Source: Ancylobacter sonchi (lineage in GTDB: Bacteria; Pseudomonadota; Alphaproteobacteria; Rhizobiales; Xanthobacteraceae). Taken from it: a DNA stretch of 64,000 nucleotides. The translations under genes were made by a program, and so were the position numbers. Position 1 is the stretch's first letter; the number at the start of each line of letters is the position of its first letter. Below are positions 8,018 to 16,253 of the stretch, piece after piece. Location: contig NZ_JAHBGF010000020.1 of assembly GCF_018390695.1 (NCBI RefSeq), forward strand, positions 372,001 to 436,000, in the 5' to 3' direction. A model generated the notes under the pieces. That model did no database searches, had not been told where the DNA came from, and worked only from the letters and a program-made list of their open reading frames with translations.

Positions 8018-9097
8018 ATGGTCGACGTTCTCGAACGCCCCACTCCCTCCGCGCTCGCCCCGGTCACGGTCGGCGCCCGCGAGGCCTATTACACCATCTG
8101 CCCCACCTTCGTGGCGTCCAACGTCGCGCAGGAGTTCGGCTGGATCGAGGAGGAGCTGCGCCGGGTCGGCGCCTCGCTGTCCTATCTGCGTGCGCTGCCG
8201 GTGGAGCAGGGCTATCTCCCGCATTTCAGCCACCGCTTCGCGCATCTGTTCCGCGACGGCGGCAACATCCCCTCGATCTGGGCCAAGGCCGACAATGTCG
8301 ACACCACGCTGATCGGCCTCACCGAGGCGCATCACGGCGGCACCATCGTGGTGCGGGTGGACGATGCCGCCCGCAGCCTCGCGGCGTTGAAGGGCCGGCG
8401 CTTCGGCCTGTCCAAGAGCGCCAACCCGGCCAAGATCGACTGGTGGCGGGCGACCTCCGAGCAGGGCATCCTGAAGGCGCTGGCGCTTGCCGGGCTGTCA
8501 CGCGCCGATGTCGAGATCGTCGACATCGCCAATGAGGATCGCGGCTTCGGCGAGGCGGCGCGTCCTTCCGCGCTGTGGGCGAAGCGTCGCGGCGAGCTCG
8601 TCTTCACCCCCGAGGCGCGGGCGCTGGAGGCCGGCGAGGTCGACGCCATCTTCGCCAGCCACGGGCGGGCGCTGGGGCTGGAGCGGACCGGCAAGTTCAA
8701 GCGGGTGGAGGATTTCGCCCGCCATCCCGACTGGTCGCTGCAGGTCTCCAACAGCCCCTATGCGCTGACGGTGAACACCGATTTCGCGAAGGCCAACCGC
8801 GACATCGTCGTCGCCTTCCTGCGCGCCACGGTGCGGGCGGCGCGCTGGCTCGACGCCAATCGCGAGGCGGGGGCGGCGATCCTGCACCGCGTCACCTATC
8901 ACCCGAGCGTCGCTGACACCGAGGCGGCGATCGCCGGCACCGACTTCCTGCCGGCGCTGACGCCACGCAAGCTCGCCGGCATCGACCTGCAGAAGCGCTT
9001 CCTCGTCGAGCACGGCTACATCAGCCGCGATTTCGACAGCCGCGCCTGGGCCGACGCCTCCTATCTCGACGAAGCGCTGGAAAGCCTCTCCTCATGA
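8018..9097 (+). CDS. DszB-like desulfinase-family protein, copy 2
   Basis: 359 aa from ATG 8018, chosen because GGGGGACGGA lies just upstream; ATG 8000, overlapping the previous stop, would add six residues. A diverged tandem paralogue of the protein before it (YYTICPT, HRFAHLFRDGGNIPSIW, KGRRFGLSKS, ADVEIVDI shared in order). The DszB-type residues are again present: Cys28, His69, Arg79 and Gly82, with the same 10- and 3-residue steps from His to Arg to Gly. No signal peptide is seen. Two copies could handle different substrates or form a heteromer (inference). It overlaps the ATPase gene by four bases, implying translational coupling. Confidence 0.72.
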   Translation: MVDVLERPTPSALAPVTVGAREAYYTICPTFVASNVAQEFGWIEEELRRVGASLSYLRALPVEQGYLPHFSHRFAHLFRDGGNIPSIWAKADNVDTTLIGLTEAHHGGTIVVRVDDAARSLAALKGRRFGLSKSANPAKIDWWRATSEQGILKALALAGLSRADVEIVDIANEDRGFGEAARPSALWAKRRGELVFTPEARALEAGEVDAIFASHGRALGLERTGKFKRVEDFARHPDWSLQVSNSPYALTVNTDFAKANRDIVVAFLRATVRAARWLDANREAGAAILHRVTYHPSVADTEAAIAGTDFLPALTPRKLAGIDLQKRFLVEHGYISRDFDSRAWADASYLDEALESLSS

Positions 9098-9870
9098 CCC
9101 AACGCGGTACCCTCGAAATCCGTGGCGTCGAGAAGCATTACGACGTCGACGGCCGCCCGCTGAAGATCCTCGACCATATCGACATCGACGTCGACGCCGG
9201 CGAGTTCGTGTCGATCGTCGGGCCGTCAGGCTGCGGCAAGTCCACCATATTGCGCCTCGTCGTCGGGCTCGACGACGACTATTCCGGCAGCATCCGGCTG
9301 GATGGCGAACCGATCAAAGGCACCAGCCTCGATCGGGGCATCGTCTTCCAGGACCACCGGCTGCTGCCATGGCTGACGCTGGAGCAGAATATCGGCCTCA
9401 GCCTGGAGAATTCCCGGCTGGGCACTGACGAGAAGAAGCGCACCATCGCCGAGCACATCGCGCTGGTCGGGCTGCGCGGCTTCGAGAAGGTCTATCCCTA
9501 CCAGCTGTCCGGCGGCATGGCGCAGCGCGCCGCCATCGCCCGCGGCCTGGTCAACCGGCCGGAGATCCTGCTGCTCGACGAGCCGCTCGGGGCGCTCGAC
9601 GCGCTGACGCGGCTGCGGCTGCAGGAGGAACTGCTCAGCATCTGGCGGATCGAGAAGACCACCATGATCCTCGTCACCCACGACGTCGACGAGGCGATCT
9701 ATCTCAGCGACCGGGTGCTGGTGATGACCGCCAATCCCGGCCGCATCGTGAAGGAGATCACTGTCGACCTGCCGCATCAGCGCGATCGCGGCAGCCCCGC
9801 CTTCGCGGGGATCAAGCGGGAGATACTGCGCGAGATGGGCGACTACGCCGTCCACGTCGCCGCCGCATGA
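9094..9870 (+). CDS. ABC transporter ATP-binding protein, SsuB/TauB-like
   Basis: 258 aa. Walker A GPSGCGKST at residues 43-51, Q-loop FQDHRLLPW, signature LSGGMAQRAAIARGL (the GMAQR form is typical of the sulfonate/nitrate/taurine subfamily), Walker B ILLLDEPLGALDA and H-loop VTHDVDEA are all intact. It powers the importer formed with the permease at 5980 and the binding protein at 4782. Start and stop overlap both neighbours by four bases (ATGA), so it is part of a tight operon. Confidence 0.93.
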   Translation: MTQRGTLEIRGVEKHYDVDGRPLKILDHIDIDVDAGEFVSIVGPSGCGKSTILRLVVGLDDDYSGSIRLDGEPIKGTSLDRGIVFQDHRLLPWLTLEQNIGLSLENSRLGTDEKKRTIAEHIALVGLRGFEKVYPYQLSGGMAQRAAIARGLVNRPEILLLDEPLGALDALTRLRLQEELLSIWRIEKTTMILVTHDVDEAIYLSDRVLVMTANPGRIVKEITVDLPHQRDRGSPAFAGIKREILREMGDYAVHVAAA

Positions 9871-10412
9871 GCCGCGCCGTCATGCTATCTGCCTTTCGGC
9901 CTGATCGGCCATCTTGGGGGCCGTTCCGGCCTCATCGTCCACCGCACCGGCCTGTCGGCGCGGCCCGGCGCCGGCTCGTGCGGGGCGTCCTGCTTGCGTT
10001 GATGCTGGGCGCCGCCACCGCCGCCGGCGCGGTCGACACCCCGCCCTCCGACGCCCTGCCGGACCTCGCGCCGATCCGGGCGCTAATCTATTCTGGCGAC
10101 TACGAAAAAGCGGCGGCCGAGCTCGAGGTTCTCGCCACCCGGGTGCGCCATGCCGACGTGTTCAACCTGCTCGGCTTCAGCCTGCGTAACCTCAAGCGCT
10201 ACGACGAGGCCGACCGCTGGTACCGCGAGGCGCTGTATTTCGACCCGACCCACCGTCAGGCCATTGAATATCAAGGCGAATTATTCATCGCCACCGGCCG
10301 GCTCGACAAGGCGCGGGAGAACATCGTCACCTTAAAGATCTTCTGCCGCAGCGGTTGCCCGGAACTCGACACACTGCGCAAGGCCTATGCCGGGGCGGGC
10401 GGCAAGGAATAG
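9867..10412 (+). CDS. Exported tetratricopeptide-repeat protein
   Basis: 181 aa. An Arg/Pro-rich N-terminus precedes a hydrophobic segment (about residues 38-56, LVRGVLLALMLGAATAAGAV), an export signal or anchor. Two TPR units follow: ALIYSGDYEKAAAELE, then FNLLGFSLRNLKRYDEADRWYREALYFDP. The C-terminus holds a Cys-x3-Cys pair (FCRSGCPE). TPR proteins mediate protein contacts; no specific partner is recognisable. It is the last gene of the transporter operon, overlapping the ATPase gene by four bases, and ends 15 bases before a terminator. It might assist the transporter or another periplasmic component; this is a guess. An internal start nearer the signal is possible. Confidence 0.7.
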   Translation: MSRAVMLSAFRPDRPSWGPFRPHRPPHRPVGAARRRLVRGVLLALMLGAATAAGAVDTPPSDALPDLAPIRALIYSGDYEKAAAELEVLATRVRHADVFNLLGFSLRNLKRYDEADRWYREALYFDPTHRQAIEYQGELFIATGRLDKARENIVTLKIFCRSGCPELDTLRKAYAGAGGKE

Positions 10413-10420
10413 CGGCGCTG

Positions 10421-10453
10421 GAAAAAGAGAGGCCGGGCAATGCCCGGCCTCTC
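10421..10453 (-). terminator. Intrinsic terminator between convergent operons
   Basis: GAGAGGCCGGGC and GCCCGGCCTCTC form a 12-bp stem (10427-10453) with an AAT loop. Five A residues at 10422-10426 become a U-tract on the minus strand, so it is a classical terminator for the polyamine transporter operon. It may also stop the plus-strand transcripts. Confidence 0.85.
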
Positions 10454-10461
10454 ATGTCGGA

Positions 10462-11496
10462 TCACTTGTTCACGTCGGTCCAGATGCGGGTGTAGAGCTC
10501 GCTCACTTCCGGCGGACAGGCGGTGAGGAACTCGCCGGCCTTCTCATACTGCGCCGGCACCACCAGCTCGGGCGCGTCCTTCATCTCGGCGGGCATGAAC
10601 TGCGCGGAGCCCTTGATTCCGTTCGCATATTTGGCGAAGGCCGAGATCAGCGCCGCGTTCTCCGGCTCCATGATGAAGTTCATGAACAGCTTGGCGTTCT
10701 CGACATTCTTGGCGTCCTTGAGGATCGCCAGGCTGTCCATGAAGAACGGGAAGCCCTCCTTCGGATAGCCGAAGGCGACGTCGGGGTTCTTCATGCGGGC
10801 GCGCATCACCGCACCGTTCCAGTAATACACGGCGGCATAGTCGCCGGAGGGCAGCTTCTCGGTGACGGAATAGTCCATCGCCAGCCACTTCGGCTTGGCG
10901 GCGACCAGCGTGTCGCGCACCTTCTTCAGCAGTTCCTTGTCGGCGGTGCACCAGTTGCCGCCGAGATACTTGATGGTGAGGAACAGCACGTCGTTCATCT
11001 CGGGAGCGACGTTGATTTTGCCGGCGAGCTCCGGCGGCGGGTCGAGGATGACCTTCGCGGTGTTGATGTCGCCGCTATACATCTTCTTGTTGACGCCGAT
11101 GCCGGTCAGGCCCCACTGCCACGGGGTGGTGTAGTGCCGGCCCGGATCCCACGGCACGTTGACCCAGCGCTCGTCGACATTCTTGAAGTTCGACATCTGG
11201 TCGGGCCGCGCCTCGAGCAGCAGGCCTTCCTTGACCCAGATCGGCACGTAGTTGGCCGAGGGCACGACGATGTCGAAGCCATGGCCGCCGGCGCGCACCT
11301 TGGCGAGCGCGGTGTCGTTGGAATCGTAGTCGGTGACGGTGACCTTGACGTTGTACTTGTCTTCGAACTTCTTGATCAGCTCGGGGCTGGTATAGTCGCC
11401 CCAGTTGTAGATGTTGAGCGCGCCTTCGGCCGCGGCGCTACCGGCGAAGCCGAGGATCGCGACCATCGCGCCCGCCGCCGTCATCTTCCAGTTCAT
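10462..11496 (-). CDS. Polyamine-type ABC transporter substrate-binding protein (PotD/PotF-like)
   Basis: 344 aa from ATG at 11496, with GGAGACGGG upstream. A signal peptide (MNWKMTAAGAMVAILGFAGSAAA) leads to the family opening LNIYNWGDYTSPELIKKFE and later WGLTGIGVNKK and VYYWNGAVM, typical of spermidine/putrescine receptors. It binds its ligand in the periplasm and feeds the permeases at 11538 and 12334. The genes run ATPase, permease, permease, receptor. The exact ligand (putrescine, spermidine or another cation) cannot be read from sequence alone. Confidence 0.9.
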   Translation of the reverse strand: MNWKMTAAGAMVAILGFAGSAAAEGALNIYNWGDYTSPELIKKFEDKYNVKVTVTDYDSNDTALAKVRAGGHGFDIVVPSANYVPIWVKEGLLLEARPDQMSNFKNVDERWVNVPWDPGRHYTTPWQWGLTGIGVNKKMYSGDINTAKVILDPPPELAGKINVAPEMNDVLFLTIKYLGGNWCTADKELLKKVRDTLVAAKPKWLAMDYSVTEKLPSGDYAAVYYWNGAVMRARMKNPDVAFGYPKEGFPFFMDSLAILKDAKNVENAKLFMNFIMEPENAALISAFAKYANGIKGSAQFMPAEMKDAPELVVPAQYEKAGEFLTACPPEVSELYTRIWTDVNK

Positions 11497-11537
11497 GGTT
11501 CCCGTCTCCGTCAGGTTGTCGTTAGACCCGGCTCGCG

Positions 11538-12341
11538 TCAGGTCTTCTTGCGGTTGATGAAGAAGAAGGCCGTCACCAGCAATATGGACAGGGCCAGGAA
11601 TGCGGTGGCGATGGCGTTGACCTCGGGGGTCACGGTGCGGCGGATCTGCCCGAGCATGTAGGTCGGCAGCGTGTCCTGCCCGCCCGACTTGACGAATTCG
11701 GTGATGACGACGTCGTCGAGCGAGATCACGAAGGCCAGCATGAAGCCGGCGATGATGCCCGGCCGGAGCAGCGGCAGCGTCACGCGGCGGAACACGTGCC
11801 ACGGCGTCGCATAAAGGTCGGCGGCGGCGCGCTCCAGGGCGCCGTCCATGCCTTCCAGGCGGGCGCGGATCGGCAGGTAGGCGAACGGGATGCAGAAAGC
11901 GGTGTGGGCGAGGATCAGGTAGCCGAGCCCGGAATAGCCGGTCCACACCTTGATGCGCGAGAATACGATGAGCAGCGCGACCGCGGTGACGATCTCCGGC
12001 ACCATCAAGGGCAGGTTGATGAAGGCATATTTGGCGCCGAGGCCGCGATAGGGCGCGGTGCGGGTGGTGGCGATGGCCGCCATGGTGGCGGCGGCGGTGG
12101 CGGCGATGGCGGCGCACAGTGCGATGACCAGCGAACGCCAGGCCGCATCCTGCACCGCCGTGTTCGCCGCCGCGTCGCCGAACCAGCGCAGCGAGAAGCC
12201 GCCCCAGGAGGTGAGCGATTCCGAGCCGTTGAAGGCGTAGGCCACCAGCGTGACGATCGGCAGATAGAGCACCGCGAAGGTGAACATCGCGATCAGGGCG
12301 AAGCCGGGCTGGGCCTTTACGTCGAAGCTGGGCTTAGCCAT
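11538..12341 (-). CDS. Polyamine-type ABC permease (PotC/PotI-like)
   Basis: 267 aa from ATG at 12341, preceded by GGGAGCGGG; an upstream start inside the previous gene is less likely. Six predicted helices, beginning FALIAMFTFAVLYLPIVTLV. The coupling loop ERAAADLYATPWHVFRRVTLPLLRPGI is the conserved EAA region, and FVISLDDVVITEFVKSGG is characteristic of the PotC/PotI half. It overlaps the preceding permease gene by eight bases, so the two are coupled. Confidence 0.93.
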   Translation of the reverse strand: MAKPSFDVKAQPGFALIAMFTFAVLYLPIVTLVAYAFNGSESLTSWGGFSLRWFGDAAANTAVQDAAWRSLVIALCAAIAATAAATMAAIATTRTAPYRGLGAKYAFINLPLMVPEIVTAVALLIVFSRIKVWTGYSGLGYLILAHTAFCIPFAYLPIRARLEGMDGALERAAADLYATPWHVFRRVTLPLLRPGIIAGFMLAFVISLDDVVITEFVKSGGQDTLPTYMLGQIRRTVTPEVNAIATAFLALSILLVTAFFFINRKKT

Positions 12342-13257
12342 GTCCCGCTCCCGAACGCGACGCGTTGCGCACATAGAACAGCATGGCCACCATCACGAGT
12401 GCCATTAGGGTGATGGAGATCGCCGCGCCGAGCGGCCAGTTGCGGCCCGCGCCGAACTGCAGCTCGATGAGGTTGCCGAGCATCAGGTTCTTGCCGCCGC
12501 CCAGCACGCGCGGAATGACATAGGCGCCGAGCGAGGGCACGAAGACGAGGATCGAGCCGGCGACGATGCCGGGCTTCACCAGCGGGATGATGACCCGCCG
12601 CAGCACCGCCCAGCGGCCGGCATAGAGATCGTAGCCCGCCTCGATCAGCCGGAAGTCGAGCTTCTCCATGCTGGCATAGAGCGGCAGCACCATCAGCGGC
12701 AGGTAGACATAGACCATGCCGAACAGGATCGCCCAGTCGGTGTACATGATCTGCAGCGGCTGATCGATGATGCCGAGCGCCCGCAAAAGCGTGTTGAGCA
12801 CGCCTTCGTTGCGGATCACCTGCTGCATGGCGAAGGTGCGGATGAGCAGGTTGGTCCAGAACGGTATGGTGACGAGGAACACCCAGATTTCCCGGGTGTG
12901 GCGCGGCCGCGTGGCGATGAAATAGGCGGTCGGGAAGCCCAGCAGCAGCGTGCAGGCGGTGGTGATGATCGACAGTTTCAGTGATCGCCAGAGGATCGAC
13001 AGATGGGCGTCGGCCAGCGTGATGGTGTCGTCGAACATGTCGCGCTGGAGCAGCACGGAGAACCAGCCGTCGAGCGAATACTGGCCGAATTTCACGTCGC
13101 CATAGTCGCCCTTCGCCATGAAGGAATAGGCGAGCATGACGAAGAGCGGCCCGATGGCGGCGACGAAGACGATGACGAGCGCCGGCGCCGACAGCCACCA
13201 ACGGCGGCGGATGCTCTCGCGTTCGGCGTGCTTGGCGATTTCTGCGGCGGTTGCCAT
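12334..13257 (-). CDS. Polyamine-type ABC permease (PotB/PotH-like)
   Basis: 307 aa from ATG at 13257, two bases after the ATPase stop. Helices include ALVIVFVAAIGPLFVMLAY at the N-terminus; TIPFWTNLLIRTFAMQQVIRN is the hallmark of PotB/PotH proteins, and AGYDLYAGRWAVLRRVIIPLVKPGI is the EAA coupling loop. VPSLGAYVIPRVLGGGKNLMLGNLI is also diagnostic. It pairs with the permease at 11538 as a heterodimer. Confidence 0.93.
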   Translation of the reverse strand: MATAAEIAKHAERESIRRRWWLSAPALVIVFVAAIGPLFVMLAYSFMAKGDYGDVKFGQYSLDGWFSVLLQRDMFDDTITLADAHLSILWRSLKLSIITTACTLLLGFPTAYFIATRPRHTREIWVFLVTIPFWTNLLIRTFAMQQVIRNEGVLNTLLRALGIIDQPLQIMYTDWAILFGMVYVYLPLMVLPLYASMEKLDFRLIEAGYDLYAGRWAVLRRVIIPLVKPGIVAGSILVFVPSLGAYVIPRVLGGGKNLMLGNLIELQFGAGRNWPLGAAISITLMALVMVAMLFYVRNASRSGAGHG

Positions 13258-13259
13258 CG

Positions 13260-14369
13260 TCAATCCCGCAGCACTTGCGCGGCGTCCGCCGCGATTTCGA
13301 TGCCGACGCGGTCGCCGATCGCAAAGCCGCAGGACTGGGCGCGGCTGTTCTGCTGGCGCACGGTGAACAGGCCGTCCTCGGCGAGGCGCACATGGATATG
13401 CGTGTCGGTGCCGAAATAGACGATGTTCTCGACCATGCCGGACAACTGGCCGCCCTGCGGCACGGCGCGGGCATGCTCCGGCCGCACGACGATGGTCGCC
13501 TCGCTCTTCGGCTCGAAGCCTTCGGCGACGGTGGCCACGATGTCGGCGCCCGATTTCAGCTTCACCCGGGCAACGCCGTTGGAAACGCCGGCGACGGCGG
13601 CGGTGAGGAAATTGGTCTCGCCGATGAAGTCGGCGACGAAGCGTTCGGCCGGCTTGTCGTAGATGTCCCACGGGGAGCCGACCTGCCGCACCTTGCCCTT
13701 CGACATCACCGCGATGCGGTCGGACATGGTCAGCGCTTCTTCCTGGTCGTGGGTCACGAACACGAAGGTGATGCCGGTCTCGTGCTGCAGGCGCTTCAAC
13801 TCGATCTGCATCTCCTTGCGCAGCTTGTAGTCGAGCGCCGAGAGCGGTTCGTCGAGCAGCAGCACCTTGGGCGCCGGGGCCAGCGCCCGGGCGAGCGCGA
13901 CGCGCTGGGCCTGGCCGCCGGAGATCTGGTCGGTGCGGCGCTGTGCCATCTCGTCCAGGTGGACGAGCTTGAGCATCTCGCCGACGCGCGAGGCAATCTC
14001 GGCTTTCGGACGGCCGAGCATCTGCAGCCCGAAGGCGACGTTCTCCCACACGGTAAGGTGCGGGAAGAGGGCATAGCTCTGGAAGACCGTGTTGATCGGC
14101 CGCTTGAAGGGCGGCAATCCCGCGATGTCCTGGCCATCGAGCAGGATGGCGCCTTCGGTGGGGTACTCGAAGCCGGCGATCAGCCGGAGGAGGGTTGTCT
14201 TGCCGCAGCCGGACGGGCCGAGCAGGGTGAAGAACTCGTTCTCGCGGATGGAGATGGAGACGTTGTCGAGTGCGCGCAGCGCCCCCGGGCCTTCTCCAAA
14301 CTGCTTGACGATGTTCCGTGCTTCAATTGCGACGCGCTTGTCCTGTGCCGCGGCAGGCTCCGGCATCAA
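13260..14369 (-). CDS. Polyamine-type ABC ATPase (PotA/PotG-like)
   Basis: 369 aa. Walker [10 protein letters not shown] at residues 51-59, Q-loop [13 protein letters not shown], signature [15 protein letters not shown], Walker [14 protein letters not shown]-loop VTHDQEEAL, then a C-terminal TOBE regulatory domain ([14 protein letters not shown]). Two adjacent Met codons open the protein; the second may be used. First gene of the operon, divergent from the amidohydrolase at 14524, with which it shares a roughly 150-base promoter region. Confidence 0.93.
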   Translation of the reverse strand: MMPEPAAAQDKRVAIEARNIVKQFGEGPGALRALDNVSISIRENEFFTLLGPSGCGKTTLLRLIAGFEYPTEGAILLDGQDIAGLPPFKRPINTVFQSYALFPHLTVWENVAFGLQMLGRPKAEIASRVGEMLKLVHLDEMAQRRTDQISGGQAQRVALARALAPAPKVLLLDEPLSALDYKLRKEMQIELKRLQHETGITFVFVTHDQEEALTMSDRIAVMSKGKVRQVGSPWDIYDKPAERFVADFIGETNFLTAAVAGVSNGVARVKLKSGADIVATVAEGFEPKSEATIVVRPEHARAVPQGGQLSGMVENIVYFGTDTHIHVRLAEDGLFTVRQQNSRAQSCGFAIGDRVGIEIAADAAQVLRD

Positions 14370-14495
14370 TCACCCTTTAGTCTGTTGACGTGCTCTGGAA
14401 GGCGGGAAAAGCCCGCATATCCGTTTCTTCTGGGAGTGAGCCTATGTGAGCGCTTGGCGGCGGGCAAGGAGGGCGGCTAAGAATGTGATCAAATT

Positions 14496-14509
14496 TTTGG
14501 CCAGCCAAA
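14496..14509. promoter_or_regulatory. TTTGGC-CA-GCCAAA palindrome ahead of the amidohydrolase
   Basis: Exact 6-bp arms with a two-base centre, set in an AT-richer patch (14480-14512) and ending just before the GGGGAG ribosome site of the gene at 14524. The placement suits a repressor operator for the divergent pair, but no cognate regulator gene adjoins it. Confidence 0.35.
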
Positions 14510-14523
14510 TTGGGGAGCAACCC

Positions 14524-16191
14524 GTGTCGAGTGCCGACGTCATTATCGAGAACGCCCGTATCCTCACGATGGACCCCGCGCGGCCGTTCGCCGAGGCCAT
14601 CGCCCTGAGAGGCGGCACCATTCTCGCTATCGGTTCCCGCGCCGAGGTGGCGGAGGCGGCAGGCTCGGCGGGCCGGCGGATCGATGCCGGCGGCGCCAGC
14701 GTGCTGCCCGGCCTCATCGACAGCCATATCCACTTGTTCACAGGTGGCGCCCAGCTCGCCAGCCTGTCGCTGGCCGGCCTCACCGGTTTCGAGCGGATCG
14801 CCACCGCGATTCGCCAGCGGGCGCAGACCGACGCGTCCAGAGTGCTGATCGCCGAGCAGGCGGCCTATTTCATGTTCGGCGACGACCAGCCGATCACCCG
14901 CCAGCTGCTCGACCGCGTGCTGCCGGACCGTCCGCTCGCTTTGTTCGCCAGTGACCACCACACCATGTGGGCGAACACCAAGGCGCTGGAGGCGGCCGGT
15001 ATTCTCCACGGCAAGGACGTGCCGCCCGGCAACGAGATCGTCATGGGCGCCGACGGGCTCGCTACCGGCGAGTTGCGCGAGTTCGAGGCCATGGCGCCGA
15101 TCTCGTCGCTGACGCCGACCGGCGGGCGCGAAATGCTCGGCCTCGCCGGCCACGAGCCGAAGATCCCGCCTACCGCCGCCGACCGTGCCGTCGACAAGGA
15201 GATCATCAAACAGGGGCTCGCCTATTGCGCCTCGCTCGGCATCACCAGCTTCCACAACATGGACGGCAATTTCTACCAGCTCGAACTGCTCGGCGAGATC
15301 GAGGCCGCCGGCGAGCTGATCGTGCGCGGCCGCGTGCCGTTCCGCTTCACGCCGGGCATGGCGCTCGCCGAGCTGGAGAAGGCGGTGGAGATGCGCGCGC
15401 GCTGGCATTCCGACCGGCTCAAGGCGGATTTCGTCAAGATCTTCATGGATGGCGTGGTCGAATCCACCACCGCCCACATGTTCGAGGACTATATCGGCTC
15501 GCCGGGGGTGCGCGGCGCCTCCTATTTCGAGCAGGATGAGTTCGACGCTATCTGCACCGAGATCGACCGCCTCGGCTTCCAGATCACCGTCCATGCCATT
15601 GGCGATCTGGCGGTGAACCGCACGCTGAACAGCTATGAGGCGGCGCGGCGCGCCAATGGTGCCCGCGACAGCCGCCACCGCATCGAGCACATCGAGGTGC
15701 TGGCGCCGCGCGACCTGAACCGCTTCGCCGAGCTTGGCGTCCTCGCCTCGATGCAGCCGACCCATGCGCCGGGCGGCTACTATCCGCCGGAGCCGATCCT
15801 CTCCATGATCGGCCGCGAGCGGATGATGCTGGCCTATCCTTGGCAGACCCTGCGCAACACCGGCGCCCGGCTGGTCTTCGCCAGCGACTGGCCGGTGGCG
15901 CCGCTCGATCCGCTGCTCGGCATCATGACGGCGATGACGCGCGGCCCGGTGTTCGAGGGCGCCCCGGACGAGCGCCAGAGCCTCGAGGATTCGATCGCCG
16001 GCTTCACCCGCGACGGCGCCTTCGCCGAGTTCGCCGAGGCGGGCAAGGGCGTGCTGAAGCCGGGCGCCGTGGCCGACGTCGTCATTCTCGATGGCGACAT
16101 CGAGAAGACCGAGCCCGGCGAGATCGACGCGATGAAGGTGGCCGCCACGATCTGCGGTGGCCAGCTCACCTATGAGCGCGGCGCCGCGTAG
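14524..16191 (+). CDS. Amidohydrolase family protein (Amidohydro_3, YtcJ-like)
   Basis: 555 aa from GTG 14524, which has GGGGAG seven bases upstream; the longer frame to 14446 adds Arg-rich residues unlike the family. Begins with the composite-domain strand ADVIIENARILTMD. Metal and active-site elements are in order: HxH in DSHIHLF, DFVKIFMDG (Lys), HAIGD, RIEHIE and FASDWPV (Asp). Family members hydrolyse C-N bonds of amides, imines or ring compounds. The divergent polyamine transporter and the convergent amidase suggest amide or amine use, but no substrate can be assigned. Confidence 0.87.
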   Translation: MSSADVIIENARILTMDPARPFAEAIALRGGTILAIGSRAEVAEAAGSAGRRIDAGGASVLPGLIDSHIHLFTGGAQLASLSLAGLTGFERIATAIRQRAQTDASRVLIAEQAAYFMFGDDQPITRQLLDRVLPDRPLALFASDHHTMWANTKALEAAGILHGKDVPPGNEIVMGADGLATGELREFEAMAPISSLTPTGGREMLGLAGHEPKIPPTAADRAVDKEIIKQGLAYCASLGITSFHNMDGNFYQLELLGEIEAAGELIVRGRVPFRFTPGMALAELEKAVEMRARWHSDRLKADFVKIFMDGVVESTTAHMFEDYIGSPGVRGASYFEQDEFDAICTEIDRLGFQITVHAIGDLAVNRTLNSYEAARRANGARDSRHRIEHIEVLAPRDLNRFAELGVLASMQPTHAPGGYYPPEPILSMIGRERMMLAYPWQTLRNTGARLVFASDWPVAPLDPLLGIMTAMTRGPVFEGAPDERQSLEDSIAGFTRDGAFAEFAEAGKGVLKPGAVADVVILDGDIEKTEPGEIDAMKVAATICGGQLTYERGAA

Positions 16192-16199
16192 CGCGCGTT

Positions 16200-16225
16200 C
16201 CGACCCGGCGAGGATGCCGGGTCGG
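16200..16225. terminator. Hairpin between convergent amidohydrolase and amidase genes
   Basis: CCGACCCGGC and GCCGGGTCGG form a perfect 10-bp stem around GAGGAT. It lies between two convergent genes and probably acts in both directions, though neither side has a strong U-tract. Confidence 0.6.
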
Positions 16226-16253
16226 TCCGGCTAGGCTTGTCCCGGAGGACGTT

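Noticed and set aside
14446..14523. Upstream in-frame start for the amidohydrolase
   Set aside because: Adds an Arg-rich peptide and includes the palindrome region; the GTG at 14524 has the ribosome site and matches the family start.
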